Source: Thiohalobacter sp.
Lineage (GTDB): Bacteria; Pseudomonadota; Gammaproteobacteria; Thiohalobacterales; Thiohalobacteraceae
Direction: 5' to 3'
NCBI RefSeq assembly: GCF_027000115.1
Contig: NZ_JALTON010000002.1
Span: 1-64,000, forward strand
Length of the DNA stretch: 64,000 nucleotides
Shown here: in pieces, positions 18,223 through 30,456 of the stretch
How the letters are laid out: each line of letters starts with the position of its first letter
Numbering within the stretch: position 1 is the stretch's first letter
The notes under the pieces: generated by a model
What the model was told of the DNA's origin: nothing
Seen by the model: only the letters and a program-made list of their open reading frames with translations
The model's database searches: none
Made by a program: the position numbers and the translations under genes

Positions 18223-18869
18223 GCCTCGTCACTCCCGCGCTCGCCGCCCATCACCCGGGCGATGACGGCATTGAGCCGGTTCTCGACGGTGGCATCGATC
18301 TGCGAGCGCTGGCTCTGCACCCGGCAACCGCCGCGTGTCATCAGCGGATCCTCGACGATCTGCCAGCCCTGTTCCTGTTCGTTCACCGACAGCGTCTCGC
18401 GCACCAGCGCGGCATCTTCCGGGTGAAGGTGCACCTGGATCCGGCCCTCCGCCACCGGCAGCTGCGACACTGCCTCGCGCACCACGCCCAGCACCTCGCC
18501 GGGATCGGTCTTCAGCTCGCGGCGGACCAGGTGGCGGGCCACGGTCAGCGCCAGGGTGACCAGTTCCTGCTCCACCGTCTCGTCGAGCTTCTCCAGCGGC
18601 CGGGCCAGGGTCTGCATCAGGGCCTCGAACTCGCGCACCCGCGCGGTCAGCTCGCGCTGTCCCGCCTCCATGCCCTCGCGCCGGCCCTGCTCGAAACCCT
18701 CGGCGTACGCGGCCTTCTGGATTTCCTCGAGCTGGCTCGCGGTCAGCGGCCCGCCGGCACAATCACCGGTGTCGCCGTCGGACACCTCGGGCAGATGCCA
18801 GTGCTCGACCGCAACGCCTTCGTCGTCCCCGCGCAGGATGCGGTTGCCGGACTTCATGCCGCCCTCCAC
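18219..18869 (-). CDS. fliH: Flagellar export ATPase regulator FliH
   Basis: FliH is the stator-like partner and negative regulator of FliI that links it to FliN. The 216 residues show a Trp-containing N-terminus (VEHWHLPEV), the family heptad/Gly-rich stretch [18 protein letters not shown] and a C-terminal globular domain. It follows fliG by 13 nt and overlaps fliI by 4 bp. Confidence 0.92.
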   Translation of the reverse strand: MEGGMKSGNRILRGDDEGVAVEHWHLPEVSDGDTGDCAGGPLTASQLEEIQKAAYAEGFEQGRREGMEAGQRELTARVREFEALMQTLARPLEKLDETVEQELVTLALTVARHLVRRELKTDPGEVLGVVREAVSQLPVAEGRIQVHLHPEDAALVRETLSVNEQEQGWQIVEDPLMTRGGCRVQSQRSQIDATVENRLNAVIARVMGGERGSDEA

Positions 18870-18882
18870 GCTTCAGCCGGCA

Positions 18883-19896
18883 TCACACGAACTCCTCGGC
18901 ACCCTTGCCGCCGAGCATGATGTCGCCGGCCTCGGCCATGCGCCGGGCGATGGAGAGGATTTCCTTCTGCGCCGCCTCGACCTCGGACAGGCGCACCGGC
19001 CCCTTGGCCTCCAGGTCGTCGCGCAGCATCTCGGACGCGCGCTTGGACATGTTCTTGAAGATCTTTTCCTTGACCGCATCGTCGGCGCCCTTGAGCGCGA
19101 TGATGAGGGTGTCGGAGGACACCTCGCGCAGCAGCGCCTGGATGCCCTGGTCGTCGACCTCGGCGAGGTTGTCGAACACGAACATCAGGTCCTGTATCTG
19201 CTGGCCCAGCTCGGCATCGTTGTCCTTGATCATTTCCATGATCTCGGCCTCGATCGAGCTGTCGACGAAGTTTAGGATGTCCGCCGCCGACTTGACGCCG
19301 CCGACGCCCGAGGACTTGACGTTGTTCTGGTTGCCGCTGAACTGGCGCTCGAGGATGTCGTCCAGCTCCTGCAGCGCGGAGGGCTGGATGCCGTCCAGGG
19401 TGGCGATACGCAGCAGTACGTCCACCCGCACCCGCTCCGGCAGGAAGCTGATGACCTCGGCGGCGTGATCGGCATCCAGATAGGACAGCACGATGGCCAT
19501 GATCTGGGGATGCTCGAGGCGGATGATCTCGGCCACGGCACGCGCATCCATCCACTTCAGCTGCTCCAGCCCCTTGGTATTGCGGCCCAGCAGGATACGA
19601 TCGATCATGCTGGACGCCTTCTCCTCGCCCAGGGCATCGATCATCACCTTGCGGATATATTCCTCGGAGCCGACACCGAGGGCGGTCTGGTGGGCGACCG
19701 CTTCACTGAAGTCGGTCATCACCTCGACCACCTGCTCGCTGGTCACGTTGGTCATCGCCGCCATGGCGGCACCGACCTTCTGCACCTCCTTTGGCCCCAT
19801 GTGCTTGAGGATCTCGGAGGCGGCATCCTCGCCCAGCGACAGCAGAAAGATCGCCGCGCGCTCGGTGCCGGAGAGCTTGCCCGGTGCCTCAGCCAT
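18883..19896 (-). CDS. fliG: Flagellar motor switch protein FliG
   Basis: FliG connects the MS ring to the C ring and contacts the stator through its C-terminal charged helix. The ATG at 19896 overlaps the fliF stop by 8 bp; an in-frame GTG two codons upstream is an alternative. The 337 residues show the N-terminal FliF-binding region (LSGTERAAIFLLSLGEDAASEILKHMG-like in pieces), the middle LEHPQIMAIVLSYL segment and the torque helix with KRASEMLRDDLEAKGPVR. Confidence 0.97.
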   Translation of the reverse strand: MAEAPGKLSGTERAAIFLLSLGEDAASEILKHMGPKEVQKVGAAMAAMTNVTSEQVVEVMTDFSEAVAHQTALGVGSEEYIRKVMIDALGEEKASSMIDRILLGRNTKGLEQLKWMDARAVAEIIRLEHPQIMAIVLSYLDADHAAEVISFLPERVRVDVLLRIATLDGIQPSALQELDDILERQFSGNQNNVKSSGVGGVKSAADILNFVDSSIEAEIMEMIKDNDAELGQQIQDLMFVFDNLAEVDDQGIQALLREVSSDTLIIALKGADDAVKEKIFKNMSKRASEMLRDDLEAKGPVRLSEVEAAQKEILSIARRMAEAGDIMLGGKGAEEFV

Positions 19897-21523
19897 CGTC
19901 ACTCACCCAGTTCTTCATCAGCTGCGCCACCCGCTTGGGATCTTCCTTGACCATGTTGCGCGCCATGGCCACATGGTCCTCGTGACTGGGTCCGGCCAGC
20001 GCAGCGCCGCCATCCGGAGCGGCGAGCTGCGCCTGACCCTCCTCGCCGCCTTCAGGGAGCTGGGCGGCCGCAGCGGCCGCGGCGGCGAGTGCCTCACGCT
20101 CGGCGGCACCGCGCTCGGCCAGGTTGCGCATCACCGGCTTGATGACACCGAAGATGAGGATCAGCACGCCCAGGGCCCCGATCGCCTGCTTGGCGACATT
20201 CCACACCCAAGGCTGCTCCAGCAAACCGGGCTCGGGCAGCGGCTCCACCTCGGGCGGCGGCTGGAAGGACTGGTTGATCACCTGCACGCTGTCGCCCCGC
20301 TGGGCGTTGAAGCCGATGGCCTCCTTGATCAGGGTGGTGAACTTGGCGATCTCCTCATCGCTCCAGGGCGCGCGCACCGGCTTGCCGTCGGCGTCGAGGG
20401 TCTGCTTGTCGTCGATCACCACCGCCACCGACAGCCGGCGCACCGACCCGGTGGCCAGCCGGGTGTGGCTGATGGTCTTGTCCAGCTCGTAGTTGCGGGT
20501 GGCGCGCCGGCTGCTGTTGCCGCCGACCCCGGCTGCGCCTTCGCTCAGGGCATCGGCTGCCACGCCGGGCGCAACGCCCCCGCCCGGAGGCTGGTTGGAC
20601 AGCGCGCCGGGCACACCCACCGCGGCACCGCCGCTGCCGTTCTGTTCCTCGATCACCTGCTCGCTGCGCAGCGCCGGCAGGTCGGGGTTGTAGCTTTCCT
20701 GGGTCTTCTCGACCTGGGTGAAGTCCAGCTCCGCGGCGACCTTGGCGCGCACGCCGGCGCTGCCGACCAAGGGCTCGAGCAGGTTCTCGATGCGCCGGGC
20801 GTAGGTCTGCTCCAGCTTGCGGTTGTAGGCGAACTGGGTGGAGGTCATGCCGAAGCCGCTGTCGTCGCGGGTGGACAGCAGGTTGCCGGCCTGGTCGACC
20901 ACGGTGACATCGTTGGCGGTCAGGCGCGGCACGCTGGAGGCCACCAGGTGCACGATGGCCGCCACCTGATCGTCGCTCAGCGTACGTCCCGAATACAGGT
21001 TCATCACCACCGAGGCGCTGGGCTTCTCCTGCCGGCGCAGGAACACGGAACGCTTGGGAATGGCGAGATGCACCCGGGCCTCGCGCACGTGCTGCAGGGT
21101 GGCGATGGTGCGGCTCAGCTCCCCTTCCAACGCATGCTGGTAGCGGGCGGTCTCGATGAACTGGCTGGTGCCGAAGCCCTGGTCCTCCGACAACAGCTCG
21201 AATCCGGCGCCGCTGCCCTTGGGCAGGCCGTCGGCGGCCAGCTTGAGCCGCGCCTCGTGCACCTGGGCCGCCGGCACCATGAGCGCGCCGGTGGCCGTGT
21301 CGATCTTGTACGGGATGCCCGACTTCTGCAGCGCGCCCATCACCTGGCTGGCATCCCGCTCCGACAGGTTGCCGTACAGCAGGCTGTAGGTGGGCTGCTG
21401 CGACCAGAGCACGATGGCCACGCCCAGCGCGACACTGGCGGCCAGCCCGATCAGCAGGCCGACCTGGCGCATGGGCGTGAGCCCGGCAAAGCCGTGTACC
21501 GTTTCCGCTTGTACCAGTGCCAT
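19889..21523 (-). CDS. fliF: Flagellar MS-ring protein FliF
   Basis: FliF forms the membrane ring on which the flagellum is built. The 544 residues have a first membrane helix at about 18-40, the periplasmic ring-building domains (with SVVMNLYSGRTLSDDQVAAI and the disordered Gly/Ala segment near 295-325), a second membrane helix at about 435-455 and the FliG-binding C-terminal tail (KEDPKRVAQLMKNWV). It follows fliE by 28 nt. Confidence 0.97.
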   Translation of the reverse strand: MALVQAETVHGFAGLTPMRQVGLLIGLAASVALGVAIVLWSQQPTYSLLYGNLSERDASQVMGALQKSGIPYKIDTATGALMVPAAQVHEARLKLAADGLPKGSGAGFELLSEDQGFGTSQFIETARYQHALEGELSRTIATLQHVREARVHLAIPKRSVFLRRQEKPSASVVMNLYSGRTLSDDQVAAIVHLVASSVPRLTANDVTVVDQAGNLLSTRDDSGFGMTSTQFAYNRKLEQTYARRIENLLEPLVGSAGVRAKVAAELDFTQVEKTQESYNPDLPALRSEQVIEEQNGSGGAAVGVPGALSNQPPGGGVAPGVAADALSEGAAGVGGNSSRRATRNYELDKTISHTRLATGSVRRLSVAVVIDDKQTLDADGKPVRAPWSDEEIAKFTTLIKEAIGFNAQRGDSVQVINQSFQPPPEVEPLPEPGLLEQPWVWNVAKQAIGALGVLILIFGVIKPVMRNLAERGAAEREALAAAAAAAAQLPEGGEEGQAQLAAPDGGAALAGPSHEDHVAMARNMVKEDPKRVAQLMKNWVSDDG

Positions 21524-21551
21524 GATCTCGCTCGCTCTCGCTCAGGGGGAC

Positions 21552-21875
21552 TTACATGCTCATGTTCATGACTTGCTGGTAGGCCTCCACCAGCTTGTTG
21601 CGCACCTGGGTCATGGCCTGGAAGGACACGCTCGCCTTCTGCAACTGCACCATCACGTCGGTGAGATCCACGTTCGGATCGCCCTTGGCGAAGGCGTTGG
21701 CCATGGCGCCGGCGGCCTTCTTCTGTTCGTTGACTTGGTTGATGGACTGTGCCAGCAGGGCGGCAAAGTCCGCCCCCTGCTTGTCCGCGGCCGGCGCCGG
21801 CTTGCCGCCGGCCTGGGCCGTGGCCGCCATTGCCCGCATCTGGTCAAGTAGCTGATTGACGTCGATTTCGCTCAT
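21552..21875 (-). CDS. fliE: Flagellar hook-basal body protein FliE
   Basis: FliE joins the MS ring to the proximal rod and is the first exported component. The 107 residues end in the conserved [23 protein letters not shown]. It is the first gene of fliEFGHIJ and has a sigma-54 type site upstream, just beyond the flrC stop. Confidence 0.96.
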   Translation of the reverse strand: MSEIDVNQLLDQMRAMAATAQAGGKPAPAADKQGADFAALLAQSINQVNEQKKAAGAMANAFAKGDPNVDLTDVMVQLQKASVSFQAMTQVRNKLVEAYQQVMNMSM

Positions 21876-21941
21876 CTCGAACTCCTGTTCCGGGTGCCTG
21901 CCGGCGGCCGCGGCGGAAACGCGCCGCCAACCGCTTGCTGA

Positions 21942-21957
21942 TGCAGTTTCGGGGCCA
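21942..21957 (-). promoter_or_regulatory. Sigma-54 promoter for fliEFGHIJ
   Basis: The minus strand reads TGGCCC - CGAAA - CTGCA. GG and GC are correctly spaced, with one deviation in each box. It lies between the flrC stop and fliE, about 67 nt before the start codon. Confidence 0.6.
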
Positions 21958-21962
21958 GTTCC

Positions 21963-23317
<1,355 letters not shown>

Positions 23318-23321
<4 letters not shown>

Positions 23322-24523
23322 CGGGCTCCTTGGGAGAGTCGACCGGCCGTGTGCGCCGCAAGCGGCGCCATGCCGGTGGTGGAATCGGTGGGCAGGGGTT
23401 CGGCCGCCGCGCGCGGCAGGCGGATCTCGAAGCGGGCGCCGGTCTCGGCCGGCCGCACACGGATACGGCCGCCATGGGCCTCCACCGTGTTGCGCACCAC
23501 GGCCAGCCCCAGGCCGGTGCCTTCGCTCCGGGTGGTGTAGAAGGGCTCGAATACGCGCTCGCGATCGGCCTCGGCGATGCCGGGACCGTTGTCGGCCACT
23601 TCCAGAATCAGAAAACCCGCGTCATCGCCTGCCGTGACCTCGATGGCATCGGCACCGGCCTGCAGAGCGTTCTCGACCAGGTTGGCCAGCGCCGCCCCCA
23701 GCATGTCCACACTGCCGGGCAATACGAATTCGGCCAGCGCGTCGGGCAAGCGGCAGCGCAGGCATGCCCCGGCGGCGGCGAGTGCGGCCTCGCTGCGCGC
23801 CGCCAGCGTCGCGACCAGATCCTGCAGGGCAAAACCGCCCTGCGCCACCTCGCCGCCCCGGGCGAAGGCGAGCATGTCATTGACCAGGCGTTCCAGATGA
23901 CGCAGGCGCTCGACCAGCTTGTTGCGGAAACGCGCCTGGCGCGCGGCATCGAGGCGGGCGTGACCGAGCTGACCGGCATAGAGCAGCGCGGCGGACAGCG
24001 GGGTACGGATCTGGTGGGCCAGCCCGGCGGCCATCTCGCCGATGGCGCTCAGGCGCTGCTGCCTTTCCAGCGCCTCCTCGAGCTGGCGCTGTTCCGTGAC
24101 ATCGGTGAGCAGCAGGATGCAGCCGTCGCCCTGGGCCAGGTCGCGCCGCGCCATGCTCACCCGGCGGCCGTCGGCCAGCGCCAGTTCGTTGCCGCGCAGC
24201 CGCGCGCCCCGGACCGACAGTACCCGCTGCCAGACCTGGCCGGTCAGCTCGCCGCCGAACCAGACGCGGGCGGCGGCATTGGCCTCGCGGATACGGCCGT
24301 CGCCATCGATGTGCAGCACCGCGCCGGGCAAGGTCGCCAGCAGCGTCTCCAGCCTGTCGGCCAGCGCCAGGCGCTCGGAGCGGGTCGCCGCCAGTTCCTC
24401 CGCCAGTGCCGCGGCCCGCTGCTCCAGGTCCCGGTAGGAAGACTCCAGTGCCGCGGACATGCGGTTGAACGCCAGGAAGGCGTCGGCGAGGGTCTGGGCA
24501 TTCGGCTGTTCGGCCTGGTTCAT
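23318..24523 (-). CDS. flrB: Flagellar sensor histidine kinase FlrB/FleS
   Basis: This soluble kinase phosphorylates FlrC. With the ATG at 24523 (begins MNQAEQPNAQTLADAFLAFN) it has 401 residues: an N-terminal coiled coil (about 25-60), a PAS domain (about 60-150), HisKA with the phosphorylated His in LAHQIRTPLSAALLYAG, and HATPase_c with N box NLVENALQAGAD and G boxes DNGPGI and GTGLGL. No membrane helix is present, as in FleS. The open frame continues 19 codons upstream without similarity to the family. Confidence 0.94.
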
Positions 24524-24591
24524 CGGCGATCCCGGTCGTTGCGGTTCGTCTCGCTGGCGGCAACGGCTTGCCAGCGGCATGCCGGTGGCAA

Positions 24592-24607
24592 AGCAGCAAA
24601 CGTGCCA
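24592..24607 (-). promoter_or_regulatory. Sigma-54 promoter for flrB-flrC
   Basis: The minus strand reads TGGCAC - GTTTG - CTGCT, with perfect -24 and correct GG-N10-GC spacing. It lies about 70 nt before the flrB ATG and is the expected target of FlrA/FleQ. Confidence 0.72.
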
Positions 24608-24725
24608 GAAATCGGGAAGTCTTTCTAATCAACCAGTTGGGAATGAAGGAAGCGGCAGGCGTCAATCTGCCGACGGAAAATCGCCGCATTGGGAGCCGGG
24701 GCCGCGACGGAAAAGCGAAGACATG

Positions 24726-25260
24726 AAAAGCGCCACTGAATCCACGGAATCCGCGAAAAGGAAAAGAATGTCAGTGGGTCGCATGCCTGTCCCGTAGCCC
24801 GTATGCAGGCCGAAGGCCGAAATCCGGGGAGAGCCGGAACAGCCTCCGGATTACGCTGCGCTCCATCCGGGCTACACGACTGAAGGAAAAAGATCAAAAG
24901 CGCTACTGAATCCACGGAACCCGCGAAAAGGTAGTAGTGCGCAAGGGCATGTCGCACGACCGAAACGGCCGTGGATGCGGTGGATTCCGTGGCCATCGAC
25001 GCAAAAATAAAAGGCGCCACCGAATCCAATCGAACCCGCGAGAATGATAAAGAACGCAACCGCAGGACTGGTAGGATGGGCAAAGGCGCGCAGCGACGTG
25101 CCCATCAGCATCCCGTGACCGTCATGATGGGCACGGCCCTTCGGGCCTTTGCCCATCCTGCAAATTCTGAATCCACGAAACCCGCGAAAGAGCAAAGAGC
25201 GAAACGGCGCGCCAGGCAACCCGTGACTGCCGTGGATGCGGTGGATTCGGTGGCCATGAC
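24726..25260. repeat. Cluster of small interspersed repeats between flrA and flrB
   Basis: The 775-bp gap between flrA (stop 25299) and flrB (start 24523) has no credible gene. It holds at least four repeat families. A: CTGAATCCACGGAATCCGCG-like units at about 24736, 24906, 25017 (diverged) and 25168. B: GCCGTGGATGCGGTGGATTC-like units at 24969 and 25229, which are partly inverted relative to A. C: a 33-bp unit (GGATGGGCAAAGGC...GTGCCCATC) at 25074-25106 and inverted at 25126-25158. D: a GTAGCCCG...CGGGCTAC unit at 24794-24876. Family D resembles dispersed REP-like sequences common in gammaproteobacteria. Confidence 0.75.
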
Positions 25261-25298
25261 AATGGCGGGAAAAAGCCCGGGCCGGGCCCGGGCGGAGT

Positions 25299-26732
<1,434 letters not shown>

Positions 26733-27055
26733 GAGTCGTCCTCCCGGGTCGACCATTGTCCGAGCGTGCGCTGCGGGGGTGTAGCCAGGGCCGGACGCGC
26801 CGGCGCATCCGCCGCTCGGTTCGTTTCTTTAGGTAGGGTAGGAGGAAGTTAAACACCCTTTTCCGGAAATGTCAAAATTCCGGCGGGCCAGGAAGTGGAA
26901 AATCAGGCTGTTGGATGCCGAATCCGCTGCATCGGCGGCCGCATCCAGGCATCGCGCAACCGGCGGTTCTGTTTGCGGGTGCACGACACGGGCTGGCGCC
27001 ACCCGGCCGGATGGCGGCCGCCGGCCAGGATCGGGCCAGCGCGACAAGCGGGCGG
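26733..27055. other. Intergenic region between fliT and flrA
   Basis: These 323 bases contain the flrA promoter and a GC-rich stretch (about 26970-27050) with several overlapping GGCCGG-type inverted repeats just downstream of fliT. The repeats could slow or stop transcription but have no T-run. Short open frames here have no recognisable features. Confidence 0.5.
26848..26875 (-). promoter_or_regulatory. Sigma-70 promoter for flrA
   Basis: The minus strand has a perfect -35 TTGACA, a 16-nt spacer and TTTAAC as -10 (4 of 6). It lies about 120 nt before the flrA ATG in an AT-richer patch. A housekeeping promoter fits a class I flagellar regulator. Confidence 0.6.
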
Positions 27056-27373
27056 TCACCGCGCGAGTGTCTGCACGGCCGCGTAGGCATCGCGTCCGCG
27101 GCGGCCGCTGGCCAGGCGTCCCAGATCCGCCGCCAGGGCATCGCGCCGGGCGCCGGCGCGGGCGAGGATCCGCCGGTCGCGGGCGATCAGTTTCTCGATC
27201 ACCGCACGAACGGCAACCGCTTCCGCGGGATCGACGGCCGCCAACGCCCTTTCGAGCAGGGGCCGCCGCCGCGCCTCCAGCGCCGCCACCTTGTCCCAGT
27301 CTTCCGCGTCGGCGGCCGCCTCCATCCCGGCCGTGAGCGCCAGCGCGGCCGAAAGCGGCGCCTCCTCAGGCAC
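27056..27373 (-). CDS. fliT: FliT-like flagellar chaperone
   Basis: This small helical Arg/Ala-rich protein follows fliS, the usual place of FliT, the FliD chaperone. The stretch AEDWDKVAALEARRRPLLERAL resembles the FliT helix pair. I place the start at a GTG (27373) that overlaps the fliS stop by 8 bp, giving 105 residues. An ATG at 27325 would give 89. The frame is open further upstream through fliS, but that part looks like a shadow of fliS. Confidence 0.7.
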   Translation of the reverse strand: MPEEAPLSAALALTAGMEAAADAEDWDKVAALEARRRPLLERALAAVDPAEAVAVRAVIEKLIARDRRILARAGARRDALAADLGRLASGRRGRDAYAAVQTLAR

Positions 27374-27803
27374 CGGCCGAAACCGCCGGCCCGTCGGCCT
27401 GGCCGTCGCCGCGCATCTCGGTGGGGATGGCGTCCCAGGCCGACTTGATCTCGCGCAGCAGGCCCGCGACCTCGTCGAGAATGGCCGTGTCATCGCGCAG
27501 GTTGGCTTCGACCAGGCGCCGGCTCATGTAGTCGTAGAGTTCATCGAGATTGCGCGCGATGTCGCCGCCCCGCTCCTTGTCCAGGCTGGCCTGAAGGCCC
27601 TCGATGACCGATATCGCCAGGCCGATGTGGCGCCCCTTCTCGGCCACGTTGCCCAGTTCCATGAAACCGCGGGCGCGAGCCACCTTCTCCAGAGCGCCTT
27701 CCAGCAGCAACTGGACAATGCGATGGGGGCTGGCGCTCATCACCTCGGAAGCGGTACCGATGCGCGCATACTGCTGTGCCTTGCCCATGGGCGTGTAGGT
27801 CAT
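27366..27803 (-). CDS. fliS: Flagellin chaperone FliS
   Basis: FliS binds the C-terminal disordered end of flagellin and prevents premature polymerisation. The 145 residues include the family motifs AQQYARIGTASEVMSASPHRIVQLL-like (in pieces), the four-helix core and LYDYMSRRLVEANLRDD. It lies 82 nt downstream of fliD. Confidence 0.96.
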   Translation of the reverse strand: MTYTPMGKAQQYARIGTASEVMSASPHRIVQLLLEGALEKVARARGFMELGNVAEKGRHIGLAISVIEGLQASLDKERGGDIARNLDELYDYMSRRLVEANLRDDTAILDEVAGLLREIKSAWDAIPTEMRGDGQADGPAVSAGA

Positions 27804-27885
27804 GATCTCTGTCCTCTATCCTCTGCAGGATACTTGCGGATTGCGACAACCGGCCCCGGCGCGGTCGGGCGCCGGGCCGCCGGAC

Positions 27886-29925
27886 TCACTTCTGCGACCC
27901 GCCGGGGGTCAGCTTTGCCAGTGAACTCAACTGCTGGGCGAGAAACTGGCTGGTCGAATTCAGTTGCGCCACCAGCGCATCCATGGCGTTGAACTGCCGG
28001 AACAGCCGCGCCTCCAGCGCCTGCATCCTCGCCTCCAGGCGCTCGCGGTCCTCGTTGATGTCCTCGATGCGGTCGTTCAGGCCGTCGATCCGGGTTTCCA
28101 GCAGGCCGTCATCGTCGAGCAACTGGTCCAGCAGGGTATCGAGCCGGTCGGCATAGCCGCGGGTGAAGGTGAGGTTGCCGCGCGCCCCGATGGCGCCGCC
28201 GTTGACCTGTATCTCCAGGCCGTTGGCCGTGAGCTTCTGGCCGGAACCCGCGCCGGCGACACCGCCGATGCTGCCCGCCACGTCCTGGCCCGCCGTGCCG
28301 GCACCCGTCGAAAGCCCCAGGGTCGCCGTGGTGTTGGTGTCCACCGCGGTGATCTCCACGCCGGAGGCGCTGCCGTAACGCGAGGAGGTGATGACGAGCT
28401 GGTTGCTCGCGTTCACCGTCACCGCCACGCTCACCCCGGCGTCCGCCAGGGCGCTGGCCCCGTTGATGCGGTTCTGGATCTCCTGGGCCAGCTCGGCGTT
28501 GGAGGCGTAGGTCTTCCGGGTCAGAGTGATGGTGCCGGCGTCCACGCCGTCCACCTTGATGGCAAAGGTGTCGTTGCTGGCATCCACCGTCAGCGAGCCG
28601 ATGGCGCTGCCGGCGGTCAGGGCGCCCTGGGTCGCCAGGGCAGTCACATCGATGGCGTATTCTCCCGGCGCCACGTCCTCGTCCGCGCTCAGATACTCGA
28701 TGGCGGCATCGCTTGGCGTGCCCACGGCGGCAAAGAGCTTCACCACCTGGTCCAGGTCGCTCGAAAGCGCGGCATCCAGCTTGCTCGAATCCAGAGACAG
28801 GGTGCCGTCGCGCTCGCTGACGATGCCGATGGCGGCCAGGGAATCGTAGGTTCCGGTCAGGTATTCCACCCGGTCGGAGATGATGTTGCGCAACTGCCCG
28901 GTGATGATCCTCAGGCTGGCATCGCCGTTCAGCACGCCCGCCGTCTCCGTCTCCGCATCGTAGGAGGTCATGGCGTCGATGGTCTGTATCAGCTCGTTGT
29001 AGCTGTTGACGAACCCGGTGATCTGGCTGGCGATCTCGCCCGTGTTGAGGCTGATCTCCATGCTGCTGGGGCTGCCGGGCGCTGCCTTGCGGAGGTCGAG
29101 CGTGACACCGGGAATGGCCGTCACCTGGTTGCTGTCGCTGTAGAGGGTAAGGCCATCGACCACCACCTCGGCATCCTGCCCCGCCACGGTCTGGACCATG
29201 TTGGTGGCGCCGTTGGCCAGCGCCAGGCGCGAGAGGCCGGCGCCGTCGGTATCGTTGCCGTCGTCGTCGGCCACGGTGATTTCTAGATTGTTGGCCGCCC
29301 CCGTGTCCTCGACGCTCAGCAACAGCCTGTATGAATTGCTGCCCGAGCCGTCGTCCACGATGGTGGCGCGCACGCCGATGTCGGCATCGTTGATGGTGTC
29401 GCGCACCTCCTCCAGGGTGCTGCCCGCGGCGATGCTGACCGTCTTGATGGCCTTGTCCGGGTCGGCGGTGAAGCTGTAGCTGCCGTCGCCGTATCCCGTG
29501 CCGTCGGCATAGCCGGAGGCCGTGCCGAACTTGAAAGTGAGGGTGCCGCCGCCGACCACGTCGCTCAGCGAGCCGAACTCGCCGGCGCGGGTGGCCAGGC
29601 TCTGGGCGGCAGCCAGTTGCCGCACCTCGACCGACATCTTGCCGGTCGGCGCCGTGCTGGTCACGCTGGCGGAAAACAGGCTCTCGTCACCCACGCTCAC
29701 GGTGCGCTGGCGGAAGCCGCTCAGGCTCCTGAGCGAGGAAAAGGAACTCTGAAAGGAGGCCAGCGCGCTCTTGAGGCTGCCCAGGGCGGACAGGCGCGCC
29801 TGTATGTCCGCTTCCTTCACATTCAGCCGACCCTCCACGGGCTGCCGCTCCGCCGCGACCAGGCCGCTGACGATGCCGGACACATCGAGGCCGGAACCGA
29901 TGCCGGGGGATGTCAGGGTTGCCAT
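27886..29925 (-). CDS. fliD: Filament cap protein FliD (hook-associated protein 2)
   Basis: FliD forms the cap under which flagellin polymerises, and often mediates adhesion. The protein opens with SPGIGSGLDVSGIVSGLV and ends in a coiled coil (LEARMQALEARLFRQFNAMDALVAQLNSTSQFL), both typical. At 679 residues it is well above the roughly 450-500 of many relatives; the extra length lies in the central Asp/Gly/Thr-rich variable domains. It has a probable sigma-54 promoter just after flaG. Confidence 0.96.
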   Translation of the reverse strand: MATLTSPGIGSGLDVSGIVSGLVAAERQPVEGRLNVKEADIQARLSALGSLKSALASFQSSFSSLRSLSGFRQRTVSVGDESLFSASVTSTAPTGKMSVEVRQLAAAQSLATRAGEFGSLSDVVGGGTLTFKFGTASGYADGTGYGDGSYSFTADPDKAIKTVSIAAGSTLEEVRDTINDADIGVRATIVDDGSGSNSYRLLLSVEDTGAANNLEITVADDDGNDTDGAGLSRLALANGATNMVQTVAGQDAEVVVDGLTLYSDSNQVTAIPGVTLDLRKAAPGSPSSMEISLNTGEIASQITGFVNSYNELIQTIDAMTSYDAETETAGVLNGDASLRIITGQLRNIISDRVEYLTGTYDSLAAIGIVSERDGTLSLDSSKLDAALSSDLDQVVKLFAAVGTPSDAAIEYLSADEDVAPGEYAIDVTALATQGALTAGSAIGSLTVDASNDTFAIKVDGVDAGTITLTRKTYASNAELAQEIQNRINGASALADAGVSVAVTVNASNQLVITSSRYGSASGVEITAVDTNTTATLGLSTGAGTAGQDVAGSIGGVAGAGSGQKLTANGLEIQVNGGAIGARGNLTFTRGYADRLDTLLDQLLDDDGLLETRIDGLNDRIEDINEDRERLEARMQALEARLFRQFNAMDALVAQLNSTSQFLAQQLSSLAKLTPGGSQK

Positions 29926-29958
29926 CAGGCCCTCCTGTGTTGAACCCGATGCAAGGAA

Positions 29959-29974
29959 TGCAAGATGGATGCCC
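29959..29974 (-). promoter_or_regulatory. Probable sigma-54 promoter for fliD-fliS-fliT
   Basis: The minus strand reads GGGCAT - CCATC - TTGCA. GG-N10-GC spacing is exact and only the first base deviates from consensus. It lies immediately after the flaG stop and about 34 nt before the fliD ATG. Confidence 0.6.
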
Positions 29975-29976
29975 GT

Positions 29977-30384
29977 TCAGGCCTCGGTGGAGAGGAGCAG
30001 CCCCTGCTGCGCCGAGCGCGCCGCCTCGAGACGCCGCGCCAGGGCCAGGGCCTCCTCCGAGGGGATCTGCCGCACCACCTCCTCGGTTTCGGCATCGACC
30101 ACCTTGACCACCAGCCGGTCCGTGGTCTCGTCGATGCTGAACTCGAGATTGCGGCGCACCATCTGCACCTGCTCCTGCAGGCGGACCACGGCCCGGTCCA
30201 GCGCCTCGGCCGTGGCCTCCTCCAGCTCTGGCCGCCGCGCACCGTCATCCGGCCGGTCCGACCCTGCCAGCCGCGACAGGCGCCCCGGCTCCGGAACGGC
30301 CGGCGCCGGACCGCGCACGCCGGCACTCCCCGCGGCCTGGGCCTGCGGGGGACTGCCGGGCAAGGCGATGAGCATGGAAGTCAT
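29977..30384 (-). CDS. flaG: FlaG family protein
   Basis: FlaG proteins affect filament length; the mechanism is poorly known. The 135 residues have a Pro/Gly/Ala-rich first half and the conserved C-terminal FlaG domain (LEFSIDETTDRLVVKVVDAET, then VRQIPSEEAL). A GGAGG site precedes the ATG. It sits between fliC and fliD as in Pseudomonas and Vibrio. Confidence 0.92.
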   Translation of the reverse strand: MTSMLIALPGSPPQAQAAGSAGVRGPAPAVPEPGRLSRLAGSDRPDDGARRPELEEATAEALDRAVVRLQEQVQMVRRNLEFSIDETTDRLVVKVVDAETEEVVRQIPSEEALALARRLEAARSAQQGLLLSTEA

Positions 30385-30456
30385 TCAGACACCCTCCTCG
30401 CGCCGACGGCGCCCGCCGCCTTCCCTGGCAGCGGCATCGGCGCCTTGCGTCGCCGC

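Noticed and set aside
24625-25083. Possible small genes in the flrA-flrB gap
   Set aside because: The frames are made of the repeat units, have no conserved start or domain, and change frame between copies.
24726-25260. CRISPR array
   Set aside because: Repeat spacing is irregular, units differ in type and orientation, and no cas genes are present.
26829-27059. Small minus-strand gene between fliT and flrA
   Set aside because: It has no family features, and it overlaps the flrA promoter.
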